The position numbers were made by a program, and so were the translations under genes. The notes beneath the pieces were generated by a model. It searched no databases and was not told where the DNA came from. It saw only the letters and a program-made list of their open reading frames with translations. Positions 53,439 through 62,400 of a stretch of DNA of 64,000 bases are shown here, in pieces; the first letter of the stretch is position 1; every line of letters begins with the position of its first letter. The stretch covers positions 175,323 through 239,322 of the forward strand of contig NZ_JXQV01000002.1 in NCBI RefSeq assembly GCF_000834635.1. The letters are read 5' to 3'. The stretch is from Agrobacterium tumefaciens. Lineage in GTDB: Bacteria > Pseudomonadota > Alphaproteobacteria > Rhizobiales > Rhizobiaceae.

Positions 53439-53745
53439 TCTCATTCCCATCTGGATGAGCCATGAATGCTGGAAGATCATCGAGATCGTCATGCGGCCGC
53501 ATCAGCGCATCGACGGCCGGAACCATGGCTTGTGGTATGAGCATCAACTCAAGGCCGAGCGCGCGGGCGATGTTGATGAGGGTCGTGGTGCGCGCAGCAC
53601 TATTTCCAGCTTCTATCTCACGATAACGGGGACGCGATATACCGGCCATGTCGGCAACCTGCTCCTGCGTCAGTCGCCGGACTTTTCGCGTAGACTTCAG
53701 CAACTGCCCGATTTCCAACAGGGCATCTGACTCAGACCGTGCCAT
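53431..53745 (-). CDS. hipB: HipB-like antitoxin (Xre-family HTH)
   Basis: A 104-residue DNA-binding protein. The HTH_3 domain (about 10-65) contains LLKSTRKVRRLTQEQVADMAGI and YREIEAGNSAARTTTLINIARALGLEL. The start at 53745 follows GGTAGGTAAG; the frame extends 15 codons further. It is upstream of and overlaps hipA, the standard antitoxin-toxin order, and should repress the operon and neutralise HipA. Confidence 0.92.
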   Translation of the reverse strand: MARSESDALLEIGQLLKSTRKVRRLTQEQVADMAGISRPRYREIEAGNSAARTTTLINIARALGLELMLIPQAMVPAVDALMRPHDDLDDLPAFMAHPDGNEND

Positions 53746-54365
53746 CTTACCTACCCAAACGTTTTCCTTGAATGAGACAAGCCATCTCAAACATCTTGAG
53801 CTCGGTCAACATAAAAAAAACATATACGGCTCATTTTTTGTAAATTGATCCATTTACGTATCATCTGTCAGTTTCGAAATGGACGCCCTCAGTTGGCAAG
53901 CCGTATCCCAACATAAATGCTGTGTTAAAAGCAGGCCCCCTATTCCGGCTCGCCCTCGACACTAGTGCCAGAGAGAACGGAGTGAAAATGCCCAAACACG
54001 TTCTTTCTCACGTCATGTTCAGCGAAAGTTCGGAATTCTGCGACGTGCGTCGGAGACGTGTCGGCCGAGACGACGAGACGCTACCAGCGCTGGCCGGATA
54101 CGTCCGGGCCAACCTCACCAAGGCTGCAGTGCTGTAGCGCACTGGCCCGGTAGATGACGGCTCTCGACCCAACTCAGCCATAAAAAAGCGCGAAGACCAC
54201 CTCAAACGGTCATGACACGCAGTATGGCAGTGGCGAAGCGTGTAACGTCCACTACGGAACAGCACTTTCTGCGTGATCGGCTTTTCGAAAACGCACGCCT
54301 GTTCCCGGACGACATTCGACTCAATTTCAGTCTACCCCTAGGCCGAATAGAAGGTACGTGTGACG
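53746..54365. other. Gene-poor region, about 620 bp
   Basis: The left 120 bp are AT-rich and should hold the hipBA promoter. A short rightward frame at 53988-54137 (MPKHVLSHVMFSESSEF, 49 codons) has GGAG seven bases upstream but no recognisable domain. A 63-codon frame at 54212-54403 also has none. No RNA gene or repeat seen. Confidence 0.35.
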
Positions 54366-55262
54366 CTAAGGTGTTTTCCAAGTCTTCAACAGCATCGCGA
54401 TAAATTTTTCGGCCGCAGGGGATAAGGCGCTGCTTCTTCTTTGGACAATTCCTATGGTTCTCGATACAACCGGCTCCACGATTGGACGTGACACCAGAAA
54501 AGGGTGATCCTCTTGCGGCGTCGCAAGTCGTGGCAGCACCGATATTCCTAGTCCCGCCTCTACAAGTCCAAGAGATGTATTGAGATGCGTTACTTCGTAG
54601 GACCAGTTCAGCTTCAGATTGTGTCTCGCGAGAGCGCCATCGAGAAGCGTTCTGTTCCCGCTAGATCGATCTACGACCACAAGAGGATATTCTTCCAACT
54701 GGTTCCACTGGATCGTTTCAAATTGAGCGAGTGGGTGATCTTTCCTCATCGCGAGAACAAATGGGTCATCGATGAGTGGTTCAAAGGATAGATCCGGGTC
54801 CGAGTTACCCATGAGGTTAATACCAAATTCCACCTCACCCCGTGCCACTGCTTGGAGGCCCTCGTTCGCGGTAAGGTCGCGGATTCGAAGGCGAATATGA
54901 GGGTACTGTTCGCTGAATGTCCGTATGACAATTGGAAGAAAATAGAAAGCTGCAGTTGGGACACAGGCCATGGTGATCAGCCCGCGCCTTTGCGTGCCAT
55001 CCTTCATAGCGAACAACGAGCCATCGAACTCTTCGAGCATTCGCCGGACGAGCGGCATGACTTCCTGACCCATAGCTGTCGGAGCGACATGACGCGTGGT
55101 CCGCTCCAGCAAGGGTGCACCAATGGATTGCTCAAGTTTTTGGATGCGTCGGGTCAGTGCCGGCTGTGAGATGTTTAAAGCATCAGCGGCTCTGTGAAAA
55201 CTCTGAAACTCAACCACTGCTTGAAACGCGCGTAAATCTAGAATTTCGCAATTGATGCTCAT
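54366..55262 (-). CDS. LysR-family transcriptional regulator
   Basis: A 298-residue regulator. The HTH contains SFHRAADALNISQPALTRRIQKLE with LLERTTRHV, and the effector-binding domain follows (LITMACVPTAAFYFLPIV). The ATG at 55262 gives the normal family start; the frame extends 18 codons upstream. It is divergent from the GalD-type gene with a palindrome between, so it probably activates the tautomerase-transporter operon. Confidence 0.92.
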   Translation of the reverse strand: MSINCEILDLRAFQAVVEFQSFHRAADALNISQPALTRRIQKLEQSIGAPLLERTTRHVAPTAMGQEVMPLVRRMLEEFDGSLFAMKDGTQRRGLITMACVPTAAFYFLPIVIRTFSEQYPHIRLRIRDLTANEGLQAVARGEVEFGINLMGNSDPDLSFEPLIDDPFVLAMRKDHPLAQFETIQWNQLEEYPLVVVDRSSGNRTLLDGALARHNLKLNWSYEVTHLNTSLGLVEAGLGISVLPRLATPQEDHPFLVSRPIVEPVVSRTIGIVQRRSSALSPAAEKFIAMLLKTWKTP

Positions 55263-55329
55263 ATCGCAATAAACCTCCAAAACATTGCATTTAACAAATA
55301 ACGGCGCCTTGCCCATATTGCAACAACCC

Positions 55330-55345
55330 GATGGATTGATCCATC
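55330..55345. promoter_or_regulatory. Inverted repeat upstream of the GalD-type gene
   Basis: GATGGATTGATCCATC has 7-bp arms (GATGGAT/ATCCATC) around TG. The overlapping TTGATCCATCAA is a second inverted repeat. It lies 22 bp before the tautomerase start in the divergent LysR intergenic region and may be a LysR site or overlap the promoter. Confidence 0.6.
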
Positions 55346-55366
55346 AAATGCAAGATTGAGGCGAAT

Positions 55367-56449
55367 ATGAACGACCTTCAAAAGATACCTTGTGTGCTGA
55401 TGCGCGGCGGAACATCTCGCGGGCCGTTTTTTTTGGCATCGGACCTTCCACGCGACCAAGCTGAGAAGGATGCCGCCCTTTTATCGATCATGGGTTCCGG
55501 ACATCCCCTCCAAATCGATGGCATAGGCGGCGGAAATCCAGTCACTTCGAAGGTCGCGATCATTGGCCCCTCTAAGGTAAAGGGAGCAGATATCGACTAC
55601 CTTTTTGCCCAGGTTCGCACAGATCGGCAATATGTCGACTACTCGCCCAATTGTGGCAACATGCTGGCTGCCGTAGGACCCTTTGCAATCGAGGCCGGGC
55701 TCGTTCAGGGACAGGGCACAGATACACTTGTTCGCATCCACAACGTGAATACCGGCAAGTTGATCGAGGCCAAGGTACCTACCCACGGCAATGAAGTCAT
55801 CTATCTCGGTGATGCCTCAATTGATGGTGTTCCTGGTTTGGCTGCTCCGATCGCGCTGACTTTTATGGATGCCGCAGGCGCCAAAACCGGCAAACTGTTG
55901 CCCACGGGTAAAGCCGTCGACATGATCGATGGCATCGCTGTGACGGCAATAGACTGCGCGATGCCCATGGTGCTCATGCGCGCTGCAGATGTGGGCTTGA
56001 CGGGCTATGAAGATCCTAAAGCGCTGACCGCAAACCATGAATTGATCGAACGGTTAACCCGCATACGCATCAAGGCCGGTGAACTCATGGGCATGGGTGA
56101 CGTAACCGACATGGTCATCCCTAAGCCAGTTTTGATATCCCCTGCCCGTAGAGGTGGAACTCTGTCGGTGCGGTATTTCATGCCCAATGAATGCCACCCT
56201 GCACTGGCGACGACCGGCGCGGTCGGCATTGCCACGGCGGCGGTGACGGATGGAACCGTCGTTTTTGAAGACACGGGTAAACTGGCTGTACCGACCCAGA
56301 TTCAGATCGAGCACCCCGCAGGCCGTCTCGATGTTCAACTGGAGATGAGACACGGTGCGATAACGGCTGGTCTCGTGAGGACGGCCCGCCGACTTTTCGA
56401 AGGATACGTTTTCGCAAAGCCGAATACGGCGATTGAAAACGCAGCTTAA
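55367..56449 (+). CDS. galD: 4-oxalomesaconate tautomerase-like protein (GalD/PrpF family)
   Basis: A 360-residue PrpF-fold isomerase. CVLMRGGTSRGPFFLASDLP opens the protein, followed by QIDGIGGGNPVTSKVAII, VDYSPNCGNMLAAVGPFAIE and, in the second half, GGTLSVRYFMPNECHPALATTGA. It matches GalD of the gallate pathway in length and motifs. GalD converts the keto to the enol form of 4-oxalomesaconate. Related PrpF proteins isomerise aconitates, so the exact substrate is open. It leads an operon with an ABC transporter. Confidence 0.87.
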   Translation: MNDLQKIPCVLMRGGTSRGPFFLASDLPRDQAEKDAALLSIMGSGHPLQIDGIGGGNPVTSKVAIIGPSKVKGADIDYLFAQVRTDRQYVDYSPNCGNMLAAVGPFAIEAGLVQGQGTDTLVRIHNVNTGKLIEAKVPTHGNEVIYLGDASIDGVPGLAAPIALTFMDAAGAKTGKLLPTGKAVDMIDGIAVTAIDCAMPMVLMRAADVGLTGYEDPKALTANHELIERLTRIRIKAGELMGMGDVTDMVIPKPVLISPARRGGTLSVRYFMPNECHPALATTGAVGIATAAVTDGTVVFEDTGKLAVPTQIQIEHPAGRLDVQLEMRHGAITAGLVRTARRLFEGYVFAKPNTAIENAA

Positions 56450-56496
56450 ACGACGCCAGATAGGCGAATTACTTAGATAACCGGGAGGAGAACCCT

Positions 56497-57498
56497 ATGC
56501 GTAAATACCTGTTAGCAACAGCAGCGCTCTGTGCGCTTGCAGCATCTGCAAACGCAGAATCCGTAAGAATGAGTGTCGGATCTTATAATCTCAACAACCT
56601 GCCCTTCCCCGTGGCTGCGAGCCTTGGTTACTACAAGGATGAGGGGCTTGATGTAACGACGGAGAACTTTGCGCAAGGTGGTTCCAAGGTCCTACAGGCA
56701 CTTGTTGCCGGTTCAACGGATGTCGCCGTCGGCTTCTACGACCATACGATCCAGATGCAGTCGCAAAACAAGCACGTTGTTGGCTTCGTGATGTTGGCGC
56801 GAAATTCTGGATTGGTTCTTGCTGGAACCAATGATACGGACTTTGACCCTGCAAAGCCTGAGACGATCAAAGGCAAGAAAGTCGGCATCACCTCACCCGG
56901 CTCCTCGTCGGACTTTTTTATTCGCTATTATCTGAAGCAGCACAATTTGAGTGAAGACGATGTTTCCATCATTGGCGTCGGTTCTGGCGCAGCAGCCGTG
57001 GCCGCTTTGCAGCAGGGGAAAATCGACCTGCTGGTCAACTATGATCCAGCGGCTACGATTGTTGCTGAGCGTGGACTGGGCAAAATTCTGATCGACGCAC
57101 GCAGCGACCAGGGAGCGAAGGACGTCTATGGCGGCATCTATCCCACGTCCGTTCTTTACGCGACGCAAGAATACATCGACGCACATCCCGAGGTAATTCA
57201 GAAAGTGACCAACGCCACCGTCAAGGCTTTACACTGGATGAAGGCGCATTCAGCCGAAGAGATTGTCGAGAAGCTCCCTGACGATTTCGTATCCGGCGAC
57301 AAGCAAACTTACATCAAGGCTGTGGAAGCTGCGAAAGCCATCTTCTCGGAAGATGGAAAATTCGTTCCAGGTGATCTCGAAACACCTTTGATGGTTCTGA
57401 AAAGCTTCAACGAGGCGGTCGCGAAGGCCACGATCGATCTCAACACAACCTACACCAACAAGTTCGTCGAGGCCACGGCTTCGAAGCCGGCAAACTGA
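56497..57498 (+). CDS. ABC transporter substrate-binding protein (NMT1/SsuA-like)
   Basis: A 333-residue periplasmic protein. Its signal peptide is MRKYLLATAALCALAASANA. The body resembles nitrate/taurine/sulfonate-type binding proteins (FPVAASLGYYKDEGLDVTTENF, GSTDVAVGFYDHTIQM, GSSSDFFIRYYLKQHN). GGAGGAG lies upstream of the ATG. It is 47 bp after the GalD-type gene. Members of this group also bind aromatic acids or pyrimidine precursors; an aromatic or tricarboxylic ligand would fit the tautomerase (inference). Confidence 0.9.
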   Translation: MRKYLLATAALCALAASANAESVRMSVGSYNLNNLPFPVAASLGYYKDEGLDVTTENFAQGGSKVLQALVAGSTDVAVGFYDHTIQMQSQNKHVVGFVMLARNSGLVLAGTNDTDFDPAKPETIKGKKVGITSPGSSSDFFIRYYLKQHNLSEDDVSIIGVGSGAAAVAALQQGKIDLLVNYDPAATIVAERGLGKILIDARSDQGAKDVYGGIYPTSVLYATQEYIDAHPEVIQKVTNATVKALHWMKAHSAEEIVEKLPDDFVSGDKQTYIKAVEAAKAIFSEDGKFVPGDLETPLMVLKSFNEAVAKATIDLNTTYTNKFVEATASKPAN

Positions 57499-57502
57499 GG
57501 GT

Positions 57503-58330
57503 ATGTCAATGCCTTCGACAATCAGAAAGTCAACGCCCGTGGCAGATGTTCAAGCCAAGCCGATGGTAACAATTGATGACGTCACGATGGCGTTTGGTTC
57601 GTTCATTGCTGTTCAGGACGTCAATCTTAACGTTGGCGATGGAGAGTTTCTCTCCATTGTCGGGCCGACGGGTTGCGGTAAATCGACGATCCTCAACGCT
57701 ATAGCCGGTTTGTTGAAGCCAGCGAAGGGTGCCGTTGCAATCGACGGTGCAGCTGTCAACGGCGTTCAAAACAACATCGGCTACCTGTTCCAGCAGGACG
57801 CCCTTCTTCCGTGGAAAACCGCGTATCAGAATGTCGAGCTTGGCCTCATGTTCAGAGGCATGCCAGAGGCAGAGCGGCGCGGCAAGGTGCTGACATGGCT
57901 TGAAAAAGTTGGCCTGAAAGGTTTCGAAGCGCGCTTTCCTCACCAACTTTCCGGTGGTCAGCGCAAGCGTGTGCAGATGGCACAGGCTCTCATCACTGAG
58001 CCCAAGGTCATCTTAATGGACGAGCCGTTCTCGGCGCTCGACATCCACACCAGACACCTCATGCAAAACGAGCTTTTGAGGCTTTGGCAGGAAGACCGCA
58101 GAGCAGTCGTGATGATCACGCATGATCTCGAAGAGGCCATTGCTCTGGGCGATCGTGTCGTCGTGCTCGCAGCTGGTCCGAAGAGCCGTGTTATCGAGAG
58201 CTTCCCGGTCGATCTAGAGCGTCCGCGCAACGTGGCGGAAATCAAACTCGATCCGAAATTCATGACTCTATACCGCGATATTTGGGCATCCCTGCGCGGC
58301 GAAGTGGAGAAAAGCTATGCACAGCATTAA
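57503..58330 (+). CDS. ABC transporter ATP-binding protein (SsuB/TauB-like)
   Basis: A 275-residue ATPase with Walker A GPTGCGKSTILNAIAG, Q-loop FQQDALLPW, signature LSGGQRKRVQMAQAL and Walker B VILMDEPFSALD. It starts 4 bp after the binding-protein stop and overlaps the permease gene by 14 bp. Confidence 0.94.
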   Translation: MSMPSTIRKSTPVADVQAKPMVTIDDVTMAFGSFIAVQDVNLNVGDGEFLSIVGPTGCGKSTILNAIAGLLKPAKGAVAIDGAAVNGVQNNIGYLFQQDALLPWKTAYQNVELGLMFRGMPEAERRGKVLTWLEKVGLKGFEARFPHQLSGGQRKRVQMAQALITEPKVILMDEPFSALDIHTRHLMQNELLRLWQEDRRAVVMITHDLEEAIALGDRVVVLAAGPKSRVIESFPVDLERPRNVAEIKLDPKFMTLYRDIWASLRGEVEKSYAQH

Positions 58331-59093
58331 TATTCGCCTCATTCAGGTCGCGCTTCTCGTTGTCATCCTCGGTGGCTGGCAGCTCGGCGTTTCCACCGGC
58401 GTGATCGATCGCTTTTTCTTCCCCGCGCCGTTCGACATCGTCAAACAGGTCATCACCTGGATAGCAGACGCTGGTTTCTACAAGCACGTCGGTATTACAC
58501 TGAGCGAGACGGTTCTTGGCTATCTCATTGGCACGGGCCTTGGTGTCGCGGCTGGCGTATGGCTTGGACTAAGCCCATTCGTTGCACGAGTGCTTGATCC
58601 CTTCATCAAGGCTGTCAATGCAATTCCACGCGTTGTTCTGGCTCCGATCTTCGTTCTCTGGTTGGGATTGGGGCTTTGGTCAAAGGTGGCACTTGCGGTG
58701 ACGCTCGTATTTTTTGTCACCTTCTTCAATGCGATGCAGGGCGTAAAAGAAGTGAACCCGGTGGTTCTATCGAACGCTCGCATCCTCGGCGCGAAACGTT
58801 CCGACCTTCTGCGTCACGTCTACTTCCCTGCTGCCGCAAGCTGGATCTTGTCTTCGCTTCGCACCTCGGTCGGCTTTGCAGTTGTCGGCGCAATCATCGG
58901 CGAATATCTCGGCGCATCGGCAGGCCTCGGCTACCTGATTGCTCGCTCTGAAGGCAACTTCGATGCGGTCGGCGTATTTGCAGGCATCATTATCCTGGCA
59001 ATGTTTGTCCTCGTCATTGATCTCGTGCTCGACTTTGTTGAAAAGAAATTGATCACCTGGCGACCCAATGCGGGCGAAGAACGGCCTGCATAA
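58317..59093 (+). CDS. ABC transporter permease (SsuC/TauC-like)
   Basis: A 258-residue membrane protein with about six helices. The EAA-type loop is SNARILGAKRSDLLRHVYFPAA, and GAIIGEYLGASAGLGYLIARSE follows, as in the SsuC/TauC family. It is the last gene of the tautomerase-transporter operon, followed by a terminator. Confidence 0.94.
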   Translation: MHSINIRLIQVALLVVILGGWQLGVSTGVIDRFFFPAPFDIVKQVITWIADAGFYKHVGITLSETVLGYLIGTGLGVAAGVWLGLSPFVARVLDPFIKAVNAIPRVVLAPIFVLWLGLGLWSKVALAVTLVFFVTFFNAMQGVKEVNPVVLSNARILGAKRSDLLRHVYFPAAASWILSSLRTSVGFAVVGAIIGEYLGASAGLGYLIARSEGNFDAVGVFAGIIILAMFVLVIDLVLDFVEKKLITWRPNAGEERPA

Positions 59094-59114
59094 GCAAGCG
59101 ACATTGACATCTAG

Positions 59115-59145
59115 AAAAGGGCGGTCGATTGATTGCCCCTTTTTC
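59115..59145 (+). terminator. Probable intrinsic terminator of the galD-transporter operon
   Basis: AAAAGGGC and GCCCCTTTTT can pair with one mismatch around a loop of about 12 bases, and the right arm ends in a T-run. It starts 22 bp after the permease stop. Confidence 0.62.
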
Positions 59146-59944
59146 ATATTCGCGTTCTTGTTGTACCTCGAGAACGATATTCAGCACCCTGCCGCACTTA
59201 CAAGAACCGCAACAGCGGTCATGCGCCGATCGCAATAATTGGTCTATTATTTGCATTTCACATAGTGGCGTTTGTTTCGCTACTTGCTGAAAGAGGAGAT
59301 CATGCCTGTTTTAGAGTGGCTGAGCAGTTCCCTCTTTTTGGCTGACAGAAGGCCGCCATGCGTTTTGTTTCATTATCAACGGTCGATGAAATTTAACAAA
59401 TGAATGTTTTTAGTCATTATTATCCTCCAGATGGATAACTCTACTTACCATCTGATCGTTGACAATCTCCGCACGGAGTCGTTTGTCCGGCAGGCAGCCA
59501 CAGAGGCAGGGACAACTCTCAACAAGATTTCAAGCGGGAACTTTTTTCCTAAAAAGGCAATCGCAGCAGAGCGAGATTTTTGATCGACTTCCATCAGATC
59601 GGCACTAAAGCGCCCCGATCTAAAGATGACTTCTCCGAGTTGAAAGGTATCAAACCGACAACCAGCCCTCGCTACCCACTGGCCGGGTGGATTGGCACAC
59701 CGTTTTCAAGTCACCTGTAGAAGACTGGAATCCCCGAAATCTACGAAAGGATTTCTTGGTTGAAAAGCAGGGCCATGGCGAGAGTGATGATCTCGACCGC
59801 TGTCAGGATAAGCGCGGGCTTTAACGAAGCCGGATCTCGATACAACAAGGCGGCCGCGCAGTGTAGAGGTCGTGTCTATTTTAGCTTCGATCAGGTGTCG
59901 TTCTTCAATGAGACTCGAACCAGCGACCCGAAATTCTAAAAGTC
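59146..59944. other. Gene-poor region, about 800 bp
   Basis: Between the operon terminator and the PIN-domain remnant. On the minus strand near 59755-59850 a short frame reads ALILTAVEIITLAMALLFNQEILS before a stop, perhaps the end of a lost membrane protein. No start or further homology can be seen. The rest has no recognisable feature. Confidence 0.35.
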
Positions 59945-60207
59945 TTAGGCGGCACAAGGATTGATAACTCTCAATCCGGCGGCTTCAAATGGGCTTGTAT
60001 CTCGCGTCGCGACCGCCAGATGGTTTTCTGCAGCCATAGCACCAATGTATCCATCAGCCTTTCCGGATGTTCGGCCGGGTGCCATCAAGTCCACATAGAA
60101 TTGGGAGGTACCTACGTTAAAGTGCAGAATACGCCCGTCAAAAATCGGTAGAATTTCACCTTTAAGGCAATGGCGGTTCAGAAACTCGTCAACCTCTATC
60201 CATCTTA
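59945..60207 (-). pseudogene. PIN-domain (VapC/FitB-like) toxin, C-terminal remnant
   Basis: The minus strand reads EVDEFLNRHCLKGEILPIFD, then GRTSGKADGYIGAMAAENHL and AVATRDTSPFEAAGLRVINP before a TAA at 59945. This is the second half of a PIN-domain toxin: the usual block is xxPIxxADxxIAAIAxxxxxxLATRNxxDFxxxGxxxxNPW. The 5' half is missing because the frame runs straight into the 3' end of the adjacent receptor gene. No start codon or antitoxin is present. Confidence 0.8.
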
Positions 60208-62400
60208 ACCTGCTATAGCATAAACACGGTGGCTGGTCTGCTGACCTTGTGACGCCTTGGCAACCTTGAAACGGCTGATCATTTCTGCCAGTGCGTCGGT
60301 TTCCTGTGTCAGGCTCTGTGCAGCGGCCGTCGTTTCCTCAACCATCGCGGCATTCTGCTGCGTCACCTTGTCCATCTGGTCGGCGGCGGATGACACTTCA
60401 CGCAAGCTAATAGCCTGTTCGCTAGCACTTGAGGCAATCTGTGCAATCGTTTGGCTCATCCCAAGAACCTGTTCTACGATTTTGCCGAGAGAGCTACCCG
60501 TGTCTTGAACAAGCTGTACGCCCGATTCGACTTTGGTTGAGGACATTGAGATCAGCGTCTTGATCTCTTTGGCAGCTTGAGCGGAGCGCTGTGCAAGTTC
60601 TCGGACCTCTTGCGCGACGACTGCAAACCCCTTCCCTGCTTCACCTGCTCGCGCGGCTTCTACACCAGCATTGAGGGCCAGCAAGTTGGTCTGGAAGGCG
60701 ATCTCATCGATGACGCTAATGATATTGCCAATCTTCAACGATGAATCCTGGATTTCAGTCATGGCAGAAATTGCCCGGGCTACCACCTGCCCGCCCATTT
60801 CAGCATCGCCACGCGCAACCTTCATAGTTGTTTGTGCCGTATTGGCACCGTCAGCGGTATCGTTTACGCCGCGGGCCACTTCACCCAGAGCCGCTACGGT
60901 TTCCTCTAGCGAGGCTGCTTGCTGTTCAGTCCGTCGGGCAAGGTCGTTTGAAGCGGTGGAAATCTCTCCGAGGCCGGAGCGGATGGCGTACACTGCTTGA
61001 ACGACATTGCCTATAGTATCTTCGAGGGCCTGTACCGAGGTGTTGAAGTTATGACGGATTGTCTCAAATTCAGGTGCTAGCTTCTCGTCCATGCGGACTG
61101 TCAGATCGCCTGAGGCCAAAACATCGAAGCTCTTCTGCACCACGTCTACGAAACGCTTAAGGTCTTCCGCTTTCGCTTTTTCAAGACTGCTGCGCGTCTT
61201 TCGGTCTGCCTCCACCTGTTCCTGCATTGCCTCCTGTTCTGCCTTCAAGGTTTCACCTCGCGCCAGTTGATGGCGGAATTTCTCAAGGGCCGATGTCAGA
61301 CTGCCGAGTTCATCCTTGCTCCCGCTTTCGGCGATCGGATCACGATAATTTCCGTCCGACATCTTCTGAACAGCCAACAGCACGCTTTTCATAGGCTTGC
61401 CGATGAGAGTGCGACTGGCGACCAGAATGACGCCGACCGTGACGATAACGATAAGCAGTCCGCCAATAGCTGTGCTGTAGATCTGGTTCCATACCGGTGC
61501 GGTGAAAACCGCAGCAGGCACATCCAGAACTGCTGCCCAAGTGGTGTTCATACCGGGAGCAGAGAACGGATAGATCAAGCGGGTCCCACCATCCGGCATG
61601 CCGGATAAGACCTTGATCTTGCCGTCAGCCAGTGCTTGCTTGACCGTTTCAGCACCTTGATCCGCATAGTCGGTCATAAGTTTTGCCTGATCAGGATGTG
61701 TCAGCCACTTGCCATTGCTGGCCAAGAGCATGACGTTGCCACCCTCAAACGGCTTCATTTGGCTGACCGCTGCAGTGAGATCATCAAGTTTGATATCGAC
61801 GCCGGCCATGCCAAACAACGCACCGTTCACCATTACCGGTACGGATACAGATGTCACGAGTTTCTTCATATTGGTGAGATAGGGCGCTGTTATCACAGAC
61901 TTCTGTGATTTCAGTACGGCGGAGTAATACTCATCCTCAGGCTTTATCGACCAAGTGGAAAATTCCATTTGACCACTGTCGCCTTTCGTCCAATAGGGCG
62001 TGAAAACACCTTCATTGTTTGATCCCTCAGCTCCAACGGTTTTCACCGGGCTTTTTGCCTCGAGGAGCTCGCACATCCAGGCGCCAAAAACACTCGGGTA
62101 TTGCGGAGCGACGGTTTTGATCATTGCAATAATGTCGGCCCGGCTTTTTGAGCCTTCGGTAATGATGCCGGAAAGGCTTGCCGCAAGGGTCACTCCAGCA
62201 GATGTCGCTTGGGTAATATCAGTTGCAACGCGTTGGCTGACGAGGGCGGCCTTTTCGGTTGCGAGCGCCATAACATCGTTCTCCGTCTTCGCCGTGATGC
62301 GAGCGATATTGAAAGCGGTATAGGCAATAAGGATGCTTGTTACTGCTACGCCTGTCGCCAAAATAAGCTTGCCCGACACAGTCCTGAGAAGAGAATTCAT
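60205..62400 (-). CDS. Methyl-accepting chemotaxis protein with dCache-type sensor
   Basis: A 731-residue receptor. A membrane helix (about 10-32) precedes a large periplasmic region (about 35-310) that resembles a double Cache sensor (YPSVFGAWMCELLEAKS, PEDEYYSAVLKSQKSVITAPYL, FGMAGVDIKLDDL). A second helix (about 315-340), HAMP and the signalling hairpin with VIDEIAFQTNLLALNAGVEA follow. I do not see the RxWY pattern of amino-acid-binding dCache receptors. It ends HRVYAIAG without the WxxF tail. Its stop abuts the PIN-domain remnant. Confidence 0.94.
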   Translation of the reverse strand: MNSLLRTVSGKLILATGVAVTSILIAYTAFNIARITAKTENDVMALATEKAALVSQRVATDITQATSAGVTLAASLSGIITEGSKSRADIIAMIKTVAPQYPSVFGAWMCELLEAKSPVKTVGAEGSNNEGVFTPYWTKGDSGQMEFSTWSIKPEDEYYSAVLKSQKSVITAPYLTNMKKLVTSVSVPVMVNGALFGMAGVDIKLDDLTAAVSQMKPFEGGNVMLLASNGKWLTHPDQAKLMTDYADQGAETVKQALADGKIKVLSGMPDGGTRLIYPFSAPGMNTTWAAVLDVPAAVFTAPVWNQIYSTAIGGLLIVIVTVGVILVASRTLIGKPMKSVLLAVQKMSDGNYRDPIAESGSKDELGSLTSALEKFRHQLARGETLKAEQEAMQEQVEADRKTRSSLEKAKAEDLKRFVDVVQKSFDVLASGDLTVRMDEKLAPEFETIRHNFNTSVQALEDTIGNVVQAVYAIRSGLGEISTASNDLARRTEQQAASLEETVAALGEVARGVNDTADGANTAQTTMKVARGDAEMGGQVVARAISAMTEIQDSSLKIGNIISVIDEIAFQTNLLALNAGVEAARAGEAGKGFAVVAQEVRELAQRSAQAAKEIKTLISMSSTKVESGVQLVQDTGSSLGKIVEQVLGMSQTIAQIASSASEQAISLREVSSAADQMDKVTQQNAAMVEETTAAAQSLTQETDALAEMISRFKVAKASQGQQTSHRVYAIAG

